Notes: generated by a model not told the origin, from the letters alone. Shown: positions 8,836 through 18,950, counted from the stretch's first letter. The stretch: DNA of 64,000 bases from Paludibacter sp. UBA6032 (GCA_002427885.1 DIZI01000005.1:64653-128652), one strand, 5' to 3'. Numbers and translations: made by a program.

Positions 8836-10431
8836 ATGAATCACAAGCAATTCTATCTGACAACTAAAATTATCGTTTTTCTTTTACTGCTTCTTCCCCT
8901 TCAATCATCCTTTGGAAATAATCCGGTTCAGGAAAAAGACAAATTTCGCTTTCTCGAAATGGATATAAATCAGATTCAGCAGGGATATAAAGACGGAACA
9001 TTCACAGTACAGGATGTTGTGCAGGCTTTTTTGGACAGAATAAAAGAAATCGATCAATCCGGTCCGGCACTTCATTCTATTATTTTAGTCAACCCCGATG
9101 CTGTTCAAATTGCCAAAGCGTTGGATAAAGAGCTGAAGCAAAACAAAAAAGTGCGGGGACCTCTTTTTGGCATTCCGGTGATAATCAAAGATAATATCGA
9201 TACACACGACAAAATGCCCTGCACAGCCGGTTCACGTGCTTTAATGAATTCGTATCCGTTGAAAGACAGTTATGTTGCCAAACAACTCCGGGCTGCCGGA
9301 GCCATCATTATTGCGAAATCTAACCTGAGCGAATGGGCTAATTTTCGTGGTCAGATGTCCACCAGTGGCTGGAGCGGAATTGGCGGATTGACCAAAAATC
9401 CATATATATTGACCCGGAATCCATGTGGTTCGAGTTCCGGTTCGGCGGTTGCCGTTTCGGCCAACCTCACCACGATAGCCATTGGTACCGAAACCGATGG
9501 TTCCATAGTTTGCCCTTCACAAACCAATGGAATTGTAGGTATAAAACCAACGGTCGGACTTATAAGCCGCACCGGTGTAATCCCCATTTCTTCCACGCAG
9601 GACACACCCGGTCCAATGGGTCGAACAGTCCGTGATGCAGCCATTTGCCTGGGTGCGTTGGTTGGAGTCGATTCGGCCGATGTAAAAACATTGGCCAGTC
9701 CGGGACATTTTTACAATGATTATACTCAGTTTCTAAAAAAAGATGAATTAAAAGGCAAACGCATCGGCTTATTGAAAAGCGCTTACGGAATAAATTACAA
9801 AGTGGATACGCTGATGAACAAAGCGGTTCGTTATTTGAAAAGTCAGGGCGTGGAAGTTGTTGAAATAAATGAAATTGCAGATCCGAAAGTGGATAAATAC
9901 GAGAATGAAATCATGTTGTATGAATATAAAGATGGTTTAAACAAGTATTTTCGTTCTCTTGGACCGAATGCTCCGGTTAAAAATATAAATGATCTGATTG
10001 CCTTCAATAAGAAGGATTCGATTGAACTGCGTTATTACAATCAGCTTTACCTAGAACAAGCCGCTAAAAAAGGAGATTTGAATACGCCTGAATACAAGCA
10101 AGCCCTGGACAGCCTGATGAAAGGCAGCCGCGAAGATGGAATAGACAAAGTGATGAATGAAAACAGGCTTGACGCCATCATGGCTCCGACCGGAAGTCCC
10201 GCCTGGCAATCGGACTTAATCAACGGTGACAGTTTTCAGATTGGAACGTCATCACCTGCAGCCCAGGCTGGCTACCCGAATATCACGATTCCTATGGGTT
10301 TTGTGGATGAATTACCGGTGGGTATTTCCTTTTTCGGCAGAGCCTGGAGTGAACCTGTATTAATTGAAATTGCCTATAGCTACGAGCAGGGAACAAAATA
10401 CCGGAAGGCACCGGGGTTTATTAAAGAGTAA
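8836..10431 (+). CDS. Amidase, amidase-signature family, exported
   Basis: A 531-residue protein with an N-terminal hydrophobic signal (KIIVFLLLLLPLQSSFG). It has the amidase-signature catalytic set: Lys in VIIKDNID, and the Ser-rich block GSSSGSAVAVSANL followed by GTETDGSI, giving the Ser-cisSer-Lys triad. Relatives hydrolyse amide bonds of varied substrates (peptide amides, acyl amides, nitrile products). The signal points to a periplasmic enzyme, unlike the cytoplasmic GatA paralog. It shares a promoter with the Cys-less TlpA-like gene. Confidence 0.9.
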   Translation: MNHKQFYLTTKIIVFLLLLLPLQSSFGNNPVQEKDKFRFLEMDINQIQQGYKDGTFTVQDVVQAFLDRIKEIDQSGPALHSIILVNPDAVQIAKALDKELKQNKKVRGPLFGIPVIIKDNIDTHDKMPCTAGSRALMNSYPLKDSYVAKQLRAAGAIIIAKSNLSEWANFRGQMSTSGWSGIGGLTKNPYILTRNPCGSSSGSAVAVSANLTTIAIGTETDGSIVCPSQTNGIVGIKPTVGLISRTGVIPISSTQDTPGPMGRTVRDAAICLGALVGVDSADVKTLASPGHFYNDYTQFLKKDELKGKRIGLLKSAYGINYKVDTLMNKAVRYLKSQGVEVVEINEIADPKVDKYENEIMLYEYKDGLNKYFRSLGPNAPVKNINDLIAFNKKDSIELRYYNQLYLEQAAKKGDLNTPEYKQALDSLMKGSREDGIDKVMNENRLDAIMAPTGSPAWQSDLINGDSFQIGTSSPAAQAGYPNITIPMGFVDELPVGISFFGRAWSEPVLIEIAYSYEQGTKYRKAPGFIKE

Positions 10432-10455
10432 AAAGAACTACTAAACTATTTTGCT

Positions 10456-10498
10456 ACGGCTTCACTTTATTGTCTGAAAATGACAAGAGTGAAGCCGT
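10456..10498 (+). terminator. Long stem-loop after the amidase gene
   Basis: ACGGCTTCACT pairs with AGTGAAGCCGT (11 bp), with an inner TTGTC/GACAA stem. No strong T-run follows, so termination is probable but not certain. Confidence 0.6.
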
Positions 10499-10644
10499 TA
10501 CTCGTTTTACAAACCTGCCTTGAGAATGAACATTTCAGTTGCAAACATGTTAAACAAATACTGAAACTGAAGCAGGCAGGATTAATCAAAAGTCCGAACA
10601 ATAGTGCTTGTAACAAGAATCTGTTCATTCAAAAAAACGATTAA

Positions 10645-11669
10645 ATGGAAATAGGAATTGATAGTTTTGCCGCCATGATGAGTGGTAATGAGAATAATGC
10701 AATAAGTGATGCAGAAGCACTGGCTCAGTTGCTTGAAAGAATAGAACATGCAGACCGTTCGGGACTTGACGTATTCGGAATAGGAGAGCATCACCGTAAA
10801 GGTTTTCTTGACTCTGCTCCCACCCTTATTCTGGCAGCCGCCGCAGCCCGTACCAAGCGAATCCGGCTTGCCAGTGCGGTAACTGTGCTAAGCGCCGCCG
10901 ATCCGGGGTCAGGGTATTTCAAAACTTTGCAACGCTCGATCTTATCTCAGGCGGCAGGGCCGAAATCGTAGCAGGACGTGGTTCGTTTATTGAGGCTTTT
11001 CCCCTGTTTGGATATAAGCTGGAGGATTATAATGAACTGTTTACCGAAAAACTAAAGCTCTTATTGAATATCCGCAGCAATGAATATGTCACCTGGTCGG
11101 GGAAATTCCGTCCGGCACTTGAAAATCAACCTGTTTATCCAAGACCCTTGCAGGAAACTCTACCTATTTGGGTGGGTGTGGGTGGAACACCCGCATCGTT
11201 TGTTCGTGCCGGTTCGCTCGGATTACCACTAATGGTAGCCGTGATTGGAGGCGAAACACAGCAATTTCACCCGTTGGTTGATCTCTATCGTGAAGCAGGC
11301 AAAAAGGCAGGTTTTCAACCCGAACAATTGAAAGTGGGCCTGCATTCATTGGGTTATGTGGCCAACACGACGGAAGAAGCCATCGATGATTTTTATCCCG
11401 GATATGCAGCATCTATGACCAAAATTGGGAAAGAACGGGGATGGTCTCCTATGACCCGAAGCCGGTTCGAAGCCCAGACAGGACCCAAAGGTGCTTTGCT
11501 TGTCGGGAGCCCGGAAGAAGTGGCTGAAAAAATTCTCCGCCATTCCGATGCATTGGGTGGTATTTCCAGATTGACGTTTCAAATGGATTCTGCCGAAGTA
11601 TCTCATAAGAAATTGATGCAATCCATCGAATTAATCGGAACACGACTAAAACCGTTGGTTAACCGCTAA
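10645..11669 (+). pseudogene. LLM-class flavin monooxygenase (luciferase-like), frameshifted
   Basis: Two adjoining reading frames make up one luciferase-like protein. The first (10645-10971) carries MEIGIDSFAAM, FGIGEHHRKGF and the strand ending VLSAADP; the second carries FATLDLISGGRAEIVAGRGSF, LPIWVGVGG and the C-terminal half. The frame changes at a run of four Gs at 10905-10908: removing two Gs restores ADPVRVFQNFATLDL and a 340-residue protein of normal family length. No other damage is visible, so this is either a recent mutation, a sequencing or assembly error, or recoding. Intact relatives oxidise small molecules with reduced flavin and O2. Confidence 0.85.
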
Positions 11670-11730
11670 TTCCATGACCGGATCAATATCATTTTTTGAT
11701 TTTTTTTACCTGAAAACAAGTATATAAACC

Positions 11731-12381
11731 ATGAGAAAACTAATTTTAAAGATGTCCGTATCAGCCGATGGATTTGTGAGTGGTCCAAATGGTGAGATTG
11801 ACTGGATATTCCGGAGCGCGAACGAAAGCGTTACCGCCTGGATTGTAAAAACACTTTGGGAGGCAGGTGTTCATATTATGGGCAGCCGCACCTTTCACGA
11901 TATGGCCTCGTACTGGCCTACTTCCGACGAACCCTTTGCTGCACCGATGAATGAAATACCCAAAGTGGTATTCACACGAAAAGGTTTTGTTGAACCAATT
12001 CATGATAATCTAACGACAAACGCATTGAAAGATGCACGCATAAATTCCGAGGGATTATTCAATACTTCGGATATACTTTCACTCCATGCTTCGTCCTGGA
12101 CTCATGTAACCGTGGCAAGCGGCGATCTGCTAACAGAAATCAACCGGTTGAAAGATCAGGATGGTAAATTTATACTGGCACATGGCGGAGCAAGTTTTGC
12201 CCAAAGCCTGATACAGGCGGGGTTGGTAGACGAATACCGGCTACTGATTCATCCCGTGATTCTGGGTAAAGGTCTTCCACTTTTCTCAACTGTAGACACT
12301 CCATTTGACTTAAAACTGGAAAATTCAATTGAGTTTATGACAGGTACTTTAGCCAATATTTATACGCCGGTGAAAGGTTAA
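11731..12381 (+). CDS. RibD C-terminal/dihydrofolate reductase-like protein
   Basis: A 216-residue protein opening MRKLILKMSVSADGFVSGPNGEIDW, the hallmark start of the DHFR-like RibD_C family, with GSRTFHDMASYWP and the late HGGASFAQSLIQAGLVDEYRLLIHPVILGKG block that binds NADPH. Family members reduce pterin or pyrimidine-like substrates, but many stand-alone copies have no assigned reaction. It follows the broken flavin monooxygenase by 61 bases on the same strand. Confidence 0.88.
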   Translation: MRKLILKMSVSADGFVSGPNGEIDWIFRSANESVTAWIVKTLWEAGVHIMGSRTFHDMASYWPTSDEPFAAPMNEIPKVVFTRKGFVEPIHDNLTTNALKDARINSEGLFNTSDILSLHASSWTHVTVASGDLLTEINRLKDQDGKFILAHGGASFAQSLIQAGLVDEYRLLIHPVILGKGLPLFSTVDTPFDLKLENSIEFMTGTLANIYTPVKG

Positions 12382-12452
12382 GGCAAATTAAAGACATTTC
12401 CTGATTTGACCGTTTTATGCATTTATTCTACTAAAAATTCTTGAGCAAATTA

Positions 12453-12483
12453 TTGTTTATAAAAATATATGTCCGTACATTTG
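12453..12483 (+). promoter_or_regulatory. Bacteroidetes-type promoter of the methyltransferase gene
   Basis: TTG at 12453 and TACATTTG at 12476, with a spacer of exactly 20 bases, precede the ATG at 12514 by about 30 bases. Confidence 0.72.
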
Positions 12484-12513
12484 GTCCGTAATTAACTCTA
12501 AAATTTATAGCGT

Positions 12514-13491
12514 ATGAATCCGGGTGCGATAAGAGAATTTGCGAATTCATTTCAAAAAAGCAGGATATTATTAAGTGCTGTAGAACTTGATATCTTTACA
12601 CATATCAATGAATCAGGTGTAACCAACAATCATATTTCAAGTGTTTTGCATTTGGATTTACATTCTTGTGAGCGTCTTATGAATGCATTGGTTTCGTTGG
12701 GTTTTCTGACTAAAAAACAGCAACTTTACTTCAACACTCCCGAAAGTTTTACTTTCCTGTCGAAAAACAGCCCGGAATATTTAGGCGGTTTGATGCATAC
12801 AAATCATTTGTGGAATACCTGGAGCCATCTGACTGAAGTTGTCAAAACAGGTAAATCGGCTCATGCAACTGAAATAAATGAAAGAGGTCAGGAATGGTTA
12901 CTTTCATTTATTACCGCCATGCACGACAGAGCTAAAAAACAAGCTCCGTATCAATTGGCTAAAATCGATCTGTCCTTAGTAAATTCTATCCTTGATATCG
13001 GCGGTGGATCGGGAGCCTACTCCATGGAATTTGTCACTAAAAAGCCCGAACTTAAAGCAACAGTTTTTGATTTACCGAATGTAGTACCTATTACCCAACA
13101 ATTTATTGAAAAAGGAGGTTTTTCGGCTAAAATAAAAACCGTTACAGGTGATTATACGATAGATGATTTACCAACCGGTTTCGATTTAGTATTTTTGTCG
13201 GCAGTTATTCACAGCAATTCACTGGTTGTCAATCAGGAATTACTTAAGAAGTGCTATAAATCGTTGAACCCGGGAGGTAAAATTCTGATTCAGGACTGGA
13301 TAATGAACAACGACAGAACCCAACCGACACAGGGAACCATTTTTGCCATAAATATGCTGGTAGGAACCGAAGCCGGTGACTGCTTTACAGAACTGGAAGT
13401 TACAGAAATGCTGCTGGAGGCTGGTTTTAAACATATCACGAGAATAGAAATAGAATCCGGACTGAGTCAAATGATGGCTCAGAAAATTTAA
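12514..13491 (+). CDS. SAM-dependent O-methyltransferase-like protein
   Basis: A 325-residue protein with an N-terminal winged-helix dimerisation region (residues about 10-90) and a Rossmann methyltransferase domain. Motif I is ILDIGGGSGAYSMEF, followed by the acidic residue in TVFDLPNVV; LNPGGKILIQDW is the later strand. This is the Methyltransf_2 architecture found in plant-type O-methyltransferases and in carotenoid or polyketide tailoring enzymes. No biosynthetic cluster surrounds it, so the acceptor is unknown. A DinB-family gene follows after 28 bases. Confidence 0.85.
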   Translation: MNPGAIREFANSFQKSRILLSAVELDIFTHINESGVTNNHISSVLHLDLHSCERLMNALVSLGFLTKKQQLYFNTPESFTFLSKNSPEYLGGLMHTNHLWNTWSHLTEVVKTGKSAHATEINERGQEWLLSFITAMHDRAKKQAPYQLAKIDLSLVNSILDIGGGSGAYSMEFVTKKPELKATVFDLPNVVPITQQFIEKGGFSAKIKTVTGDYTIDDLPTGFDLVFLSAVIHSNSLVVNQELLKKCYKSLNPGGKILIQDWIMNNDRTQPTQGTIFAINMLVGTEAGDCFTELEVTEMLLEAGFKHITRIEIESGLSQMMAQKI

Positions 13492-13519
13492 AAAAATATA
13501 TACATTTAAATCGAACAAA

Positions 13520-13999
13520 ATGGATTTATTCAGCACAAATAACGCACGCCTGCTCGAATTGTTGGAGAGTTGGGAACCCCGGCTACTCGCCTTGCCGGAA
13601 GAGACAATCACCATGCACCGGAATAGTCAGCACAGGAATATCAAGCAAATTGTGGGTCATATGATTGATTCGGCCTCGAACAACACGCACCGGATCATTC
13701 ATTTGCAGTATAATGCCAACCCGCTTATTTATCCCGATTATGCCAATCTGGGAAAGAACGATATTTGGATTGCCATTCAGAATTATCAGGACGAAAACTG
13801 GTATGATCTGGTTAAGCTATGGAAATACAGCAACCGCCATATTATGCATGTAATCAAGAATGTCATTCCTGAAAAACTGGGTAATATCTGGATCTCGGCA
13901 CTTAAGGAAGAAGTCACACTACACGATATGATTAGTGATTACTTACGTCATTTCGAGCTGCACATCGCTGAAATACAGGAATTATTAGATCAAAAATAA
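13520..13999 (+). CDS. DinB-like (DfsB-type) four-helix protein
   Basis: A 159-residue helical protein. The His in KQIVGHMIDSASNN and those in SDYLRHFELHIAEIQELL sit where DinB/YfiT proteins bind a divalent metal. These proteins are proposed thiol- or metal-dependent transferases and often respond to stress. It is probably cotranscribed with the upstream methyltransferase. Confidence 0.8.
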   Translation: MDLFSTNNARLLELLESWEPRLLALPEETITMHRNSQHRNIKQIVGHMIDSASNNTHRIIHLQYNANPLIYPDYANLGKNDIWIAIQNYQDENWYDLVKLWKYSNRHIMHVIKNVIPEKLGNIWISALKEEVTLHDMISDYLRHFELHIAEIQELLDQK

Positions 14000-14116
14000 G
14001 GATTCCGAAATTAGGACAACAAAGATCCCACCTCAAATAAGAGATTTTCTATTTGTCATAATCGGTTCGGATTTAAAAGGTTTTGAAGACTCAGTTATAT
14101 AAATAAACAAGTAAGA

Positions 14117-14154
14117 AGCAGAGCGGTTAAGCAATTAATCGCTCTGCTGTTTTT
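14117..14154 (+). terminator. Rho-independent terminator after the DinB gene
   Basis: AGCAGAGCG pairs with CGCTCTGCT, followed by GTTTTT. It is the only clear element in the 335-base gap 14000-14334; the rest is AT-rich and must hold the pectate lyase promoter, for which I see no good TAnnTTTG match. Confidence 0.82.
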
Positions 14155-14334
14155 ATGAAAATTGCTGTTTTAAATGTACTAATTACACCTATTATAAATC
14201 AAAACCGAAAGTCTAAAGGTCAATAACAGCACATGAATTCCAATAGAATTCACGAATTTTGCCGTTACATTCTGAATGCGCTGACTGCATTTACTTTAAT
14301 GTGCTTTATTTTCTAATATCAAATATAAAAAATC

Positions 14335-17300
14335 ATGAGAAAAAGTTACCTGGCAGGACTCTGTCTTTTTACATTATCAATTTTATTTTCTGTAAGTACG
14401 GCTCAAAACCGTGTTACAACAGCTAATCCTACAGTATCGACCGATACGCTTTATTATGTCGATTTTAAAAATATTCCGGCCGCTTTTAGCACCGGTGATA
14501 TATTCACAGCATCAACGGGTAATGCCAATAAAGAAACAACGGTGAATGGAGTCATCTTTGGTGCGGGACCTAACGGACAACGAATCAATATGAACACTTC
14601 ACAAAGTGCTTCGCAGTTCGGAAGTACCGCCACAACTTATATTTCAGCAACAGTCGATGACGATGGGGCAACACCCGGAGCTTTCAGTTTTCTGAAGACC
14701 GGAAGCGGATCCGCATCCGGAGGCTATATTATACTTCCCGAAATACAGGGCCCGACAGATATCACAGTCTGGAGTTGTGGTGCCAATACGGGAAACACTC
14801 AATCTTATAAAATTCTCACCAGTAGTGATGGTGGTACAAACTGGATTGTGCAAGGCACAACTTCAATTAGCACATTAAAACTGATTTATAAAAATGTCTT
14901 TACATACACCGGCAATGACAAAGTGAAAGTGAAACTCCTTTGTACTACCGGAAGCAGTACCAACTGCAATCTGTATATTTACGATGTATTGATGACCAAA
15001 CGACCATCGCTGGCTTTAAGTTCCACCATAGGAACAGATAACCAAACGGTAACTACTGCGCTGAACGAAGCCATTACAAACATCGTTTACACCTGGGGAA
15101 GCATTGCCACAAGGGCAAACCTAAGCTGGACAGGAACTGCCGATGCAAATACAGCCCCTGCAGGAATCAATGTGACCACCGATTCGATAGCTAAAACGGT
15201 TACTATTTCGGGAACACCTACAACTTTAGGAACATACAATTATAGTATTACTGCTACCGATGGAACAATGTCTACTGCTGAAATGACAGGAACAATAAAA
15301 GTTGTTGATACGCCTGTTCCACTTATTTCACTGACATCGGTTGCCGGAACCAATATTCAGAAAGTAACTGCCGGAAGTACAATGACCAATGTTGAATATA
15401 CATGGGGAGGATCGGCATTTAATGCTGCAATTAGTTGGACAGGAACTTCGGGTTCTTCTGTTGCACCTGATGGGATAACAGTAACTAAAGATTCTCTGAA
15501 CGAAAAAATGATCATTACTGGAACACCAACAACAGCTGGGAATTACGGTTGGAGTATAAATTCTGTTGATAGTACATTATCCAGTGTTTCCTTAACAGGA
15601 ACACTTACAGTAGTTCCACCTCCAACAGTTATGCTTACATCTGATACTGCAACGACTAATCAAACAGTAGCCTTTTGTCAAAAAATAACTGATATAAGTT
15701 GTAACTATGGTGGTTCGGCTACTTCTGCTACTGTAGGCTGGAGTGGAACTTCAAGTTCAACAACTTCACCTGCCGGAATAACAGTAACAACAGATAATAC
15801 AGCCAAAACCATTACAATATCTGGAATGCCCTATTTGACGGGAACATATAATTTCACTATTACTTCAACCGATGGAACATTAGTTTCAGTACCAATTACA
15901 GGTAAAATAATTGCTTCCCCTACTGCTGATGCATTACCTTCATTCCCGGGTGCTGTAGGTTACGGTTCGCATGCTACTGGAGGACGTTTTGGATCTGTAT
16001 ATCATGTTACCAACCTGAACGATAGTGGTACAGGCTCCTTCCGTGATGCTGTAAGTTCTTCGAATCGCATTATTGTTTTTGATGTAAGTGGTTATATTAA
16101 TTTGGCAACAGCTGTTTCCTGTAAAAGTAACCTGACAATTGCAGGGCAAACCGCACCGGGTGAAGGAATCGGATTCCGAGGTGGTGAGATATCGTTTGCT
16201 AACCAACAAAACATTATTTGCCGCCATATTCGTATTGTTCCCGGTAGTGAAACGATCAGTTCCAATGACGATGCCCTGAGTTTATACCTGGCTCGTAATG
16301 CCATTTTGGATCATTGTACTTTTGAATTTGCTCCATGGAATAATATTGATGGTGTAAGCGATAATTACACGGTTTATCCGGTTACAGGCATTACTTTGCA
16401 AAATTGCATCGATGCTGACCCCACTGGACAACAGTTTGGTGCACACTGCGAATCGGTTCTCAGTCAATGGACTTTTTACCGTAACCTGTTTGCCAATTCG
16501 CACAACCGTAATCCGTTGGCAAAAATCAATGATCAGTTTATAAACAATGTTCATTACAACAATGAAGCCGGTTATACAACACATACCAGTACTTCATTCA
16601 AACATGATATTGTAAATAATTATTTTGTTTGGGGACCGGCTTCCGGCAGCAATGTACCCTGGTTTCAAATGGATGCCAATCAAAGTATTTATTATCCGGG
16701 AAATCTCAATGACAGTAACAAAGACGGTGTTTTAAACGGAACCACCACCACGCCATACTGGTATTCGGGAACAGGAACCATTCTTTCATCGGCATGGTCA
16801 CCATTAACTGCACTTATTCCCACCGTTGATGCTCCTTCCGCATTCCGAACCGTTATTTCAAGCGTAGGCACATTACCAATGAGTCAATTGGATTCTTTGA
16901 TTATCGGACAAGTAAAAACGCTTGGACTCGGAACAACGGGTTACTCTGCAGGAACAACCGGTCCTTCGGGAGGTTTGTACACCGACCAGACACAGACAGG
17001 TTTATCAAACAACGGTTATGGAATTATTCGAAGCGGAGAAAAAGCCAAAGATACCGATAACGACGGCATGCCGGACTATTGGGAAAATGCTACCGGTTCT
17101 AATCCGGCAACTGATGATGCCATGCAAATTGCATCGGATGGGTATACACTGATCGAACATTATATCAACTGGTTGGGTGATATTCATACAACTACACTCC
17201 CTGATGTTGCTGTTGATATTGATTTAAATAATTATACCGGTGGTTTTAGCAACGTCTCTCCTGTTTTTGCAGTAACTGAAAACGCAAATGGAACTGCTAC

Positions 17301-17697
17301 AGTGTTGACCGATGGTCATACGGTTCGTTTTACTCCTGCAAGCGGATATACAGGACCAGGCAGCTTTAAATTCACTGTTACCGGATCAGATAACACTTCT
17401 TATTCAAATGTTATTTCAATTCTGGTAGCACAAAATAGTAATACCGGAATTAAAACGCTCAGAAGTCAGAACGGGTTATATCCTAATCCGGCAACTAACC
17501 TGATTATTTTGAAAGATGCAAGTGTTTGTAATTATGAAATTTATGATGCTGCCGGCAAATTAATGCAAAATGGCCGGACATCGCAGGTTGGAACTGAACA
17601 ACAAATCAATATTTCTAAATTGAATGAAGGTTTTTTCAGTCTGAAGGTAAAGACAGGCAATGCAGCCACCGAATATAGTTTTATAAAGAAAAAATAA
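14335..17697 (+). CDS. Secreted multidomain pectate lyase with T9SS sorting domain
   Basis: A 1120-residue protein. Order: signal peptide (to about residue 24); a beta-rich domain (about 30-220); three Ig-like putative-Ig repeats (about 223-529); a right-handed beta-helix pectate lyase domain of PL1 type from about 540 (FPGAVGYGSHATGGRFGSVY, DSGTGSFRDAV, TIAGQTAPGEGI, then NNYFVWGP); a calcium-loop segment (DTDNDGMPDYWE); a further beta-domain; and a C-terminal type A T9SS signal (LYPNPATN, then a final KKK). It should cleave polygalacturonate by beta-elimination at the cell surface or outside the cell. It stands alone, with no SusCD pair beside it. Confidence 0.88.
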   Translation: MRKSYLAGLCLFTLSILFSVSTAQNRVTTANPTVSTDTLYYVDFKNIPAAFSTGDIFTASTGNANKETTVNGVIFGAGPNGQRINMNTSQSASQFGSTATTYISATVDDDGATPGAFSFLKTGSGSASGGYIILPEIQGPTDITVWSCGANTGNTQSYKILTSSDGGTNWIVQGTTSISTLKLIYKNVFTYTGNDKVKVKLLCTTGSSTNCNLYIYDVLMTKRPSLALSSTIGTDNQTVTTALNEAITNIVYTWGSIATRANLSWTGTADANTAPAGINVTTDSIAKTVTISGTPTTLGTYNYSITATDGTMSTAEMTGTIKVVDTPVPLISLTSVAGTNIQKVTAGSTMTNVEYTWGGSAFNAAISWTGTSGSSVAPDGITVTKDSLNEKMIITGTPTTAGNYGWSINSVDSTLSSVSLTGTLTVVPPPTVMLTSDTATTNQTVAFCQKITDISCNYGGSATSATVGWSGTSSSTTSPAGITVTTDNTAKTITISGMPYLTGTYNFTITSTDGTLVSVPITGKIIASPTADALPSFPGAVGYGSHATGGRFGSVYHVTNLNDSGTGSFRDAVSSSNRIIVFDVSGYINLATAVSCKSNLTIAGQTAPGEGIGFRGGEISFANQQNIICRHIRIVPGSETISSNDDALSLYLARNAILDHCTFEFAPWNNIDGVSDNYTVYPVTGITLQNCIDADPTGQQFGAHCESVLSQWTFYRNLFANSHNRNPLAKINDQFINNVHYNNEAGYTTHTSTSFKHDIVNNYFVWGPASGSNVPWFQMDANQSIYYPGNLNDSNKDGVLNGTTTTPYWYSGTGTILSSAWSPLTALIPTVDAPSAFRTVISSVGTLPMSQLDSLIIGQVKTLGLGTTGYSAGTTGPSGGLYTDQTQTGLSNNGYGIIRSGEKAKDTDNDGMPDYWENATGSNPATDDAMQIASDGYTLIEHYINWLGDIHTTTLPDVAVDIDLNNYTGGFSNVSPVFAVTENANGTATVLTDGHTVRFTPASGYTGPGSFKFTVTGSDNTSYSNVISILVAQNSNTGIKTLRSQNGLYPNPATNLIILKDASVCNYEIYDAAGKLMQNGRTSQVGTEQQINISKLNEGFFSLKVKTGNAATEYSFIKKK
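15001..15919 (+). repeat. Three tandem Ig-like coding repeats in the pectate lyase
   Basis: Three units of about 100 residues each carry a YTWG/CNYG strand, SWTGT or GWSGT, then a G(T/M)P turn and a strand ending TDG or VDS. The copies differ enough at the DNA level to be old duplications. Such domains usually act as spacers or carbohydrate-contacting stalks. Confidence 0.8.
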
Positions 17698-17713
17698 TAA
17701 TCAACTTCGTAAA

Positions 17714-17753
17714 AAAGGTCGGAATGCATTGATGCATTCCGACCTTTGTTTTT
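17714..17753. terminator. Strong hairpin terminator between pectate lyase and tdh
   Basis: A perfect 15-bp stem (AAAGGTCGGAATGCA and complement) around TTGA, followed by GTTTTT on the plus strand and preceded by a run of six A, so it can stop transcription from both converging genes. Confidence 0.88.
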
Positions 17754-17766
17754 ATTTATAAAATGC

Positions 17767-17793
17767 GTAGAGACGCATTCAATGCGTCTCTAC
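17767..17793. repeat. Palindromic GTAGAGACGCAT repeat
   Basis: A 12-bp perfect inverted repeat with a TCA loop, directly behind the terminator. Palindromes of the GTAGAGACGC type recur as short intergenic repeats in many Bacteroidetes; only one copy is in this window. Confidence 0.6.
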
Positions 17794-17796
17794 AGT

Positions 17797-18822
17797 TTAT
17801 TCCCAATTCAATATCACTTTTCCGCACTCGGCACTTTCCATCACATCAAAACCTTTTTGAAAATCATCGATTCCAAAACGATGGGTAATCACAGGTGAAA
17901 GATCAATACCGGTAATCAGCATTTGTTCCATCTGGTACCAGGTTTCCCACATTTCGCGGCCGTAAATTCCTTTTAAAGTCAAAGCTTTAAAAATAATTTC
18001 ATCCCATTTCACTGTGGTAGTGTTTGGTAAAATCCCCAACAAGGCAATTTTAGAACCTTTGTACATATTTTCAATCATGCTTTCAAACGCAATTGGCGAA
18101 CCGGACATTTCCAAACCGATATCGAAACCGTGCATTTTCAGCTTTTTGATAGCACCTTCTATGGTTTCCCCTTTTTGTGGATTAATACAAAGCGTCGCAC
18201 CCATTTGTTTGGCTATATTCAACCGGTACTCACTCAGGTCACTGACTACGATATTACGGGCTCCGGCAAAACGGCAAATAGCTGTAGCCATCAGTCCGAT
18301 TAATCCGGCTCCGGTAATCAGCACATCTTCACCAATCAAAGGAAATGATAAGGCCGTATGAGTGGCATTACCGAACGGATCCATGATGGACGCCATTTCG
18401 TCCGAAATACGGGCATCCAAATGAACCACATTTTCGGCCGGAAGCGAGAGGTATTCGGCAAAAGCACCATCGCGGTTTACTCCCACTCCAATGGAATTCT
18501 CACAAACATGCAACTTTCCACGCCGGCAATTCCGGCAATGCCCGCAGGCAATATGGCCTTCACCTGTTACCCGGTCGCCAATATGGATATTCTTCACCCC
18601 ACGGCCTTTATCAACTATTTCACCCACATATTCGTGACCAATGGTCATGGGGGTTTTAATGGTTCGGGCCGACCAGTCGTCCCATTTGTATATATGCAAA
18701 TCGGTACCGCAAATGGCTGTTTTTTTTATTTTTATCAATACATCGTTGATTCCCATATGTGGAACCGGAATATCTTCCATCCAAATCCCTTTTTCGGGAC
18801 GAAGTTTTACGAGTGCTTTCAT
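17797..18822 (-). CDS. tdh: L-threonine 3-dehydrogenase
   Basis: A 341-residue zinc-dependent medium-chain dehydrogenase. CGTDLHIYKWDDWS and GHEYVGE give the catalytic zinc site; CGHCRNCRRGKLHVC holds the structural zinc cysteines; VLITGAGLIGLMA is the NAD-binding loop. It oxidises L-threonine to 2-amino-3-ketobutyrate, which Kbl, encoded just upstream on the same strand, cleaves to glycine and acetyl-CoA. Length and motifs match the family closely. Confidence 0.95.
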   Translation of the reverse strand: MKALVKLRPEKGIWMEDIPVPHMGINDVLIKIKKTAICGTDLHIYKWDDWSARTIKTPMTIGHEYVGEIVDKGRGVKNIHIGDRVTGEGHIACGHCRNCRRGKLHVCENSIGVGVNRDGAFAEYLSLPAENVVHLDARISDEMASIMDPFGNATHTALSFPLIGEDVLITGAGLIGLMATAICRFAGARNIVVSDLSEYRLNIAKQMGATLCINPQKGETIEGAIKKLKMHGFDIGLEMSGSPIAFESMIENMYKGSKIALLGILPNTTTVKWDEIIFKALTLKGIYGREMWETWYQMEQMLITGIDLSPVITHRFGIDDFQKGFDVMESAECGKVILNWE

Positions 18823-18836
18823 AATAATTACAGTTA

Positions 18837-18950
18837 AACCCCTAACCCCTAAAGGGGAACAAAGTTTGTTTTGTTTAAATAATTTACATTTGAAATAGAA
18901 TAGTCAAAATTGTATCTCGGGTTTTTATTCCCCTTTAGGGGTTAGGGGTT
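18837..18950. repeat. Inverted pair of CCCCTAACCCC repeats between kbl and tdh
   Basis: Arms at 18837-18860 and 18927-18950 are inverted copies of the same sequence (core CCCCTAACCCCTAAAGGGG), separated by 66 AT-rich bases. The right arm overlaps the end of kbl and supplies its last codons (Pro-Asn-Pro) and stop. The element would be transcribed in the kbl-tdh message as a long hairpin. Related copies lie at 26890-27080 and 46843-46945. Confidence 0.85.

Noticed and set aside
15001..15919. CRISPR-like or tandem DNA repeat array
   Set aside because: The three units are diverged protein repeats (Ig-like domains), with no spacer pattern.
16282..16584. Minus-strand 100-codon ORF inside the pectate lyase gene
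   Set aside because: Antisense shadow within the conserved pectate lyase core.
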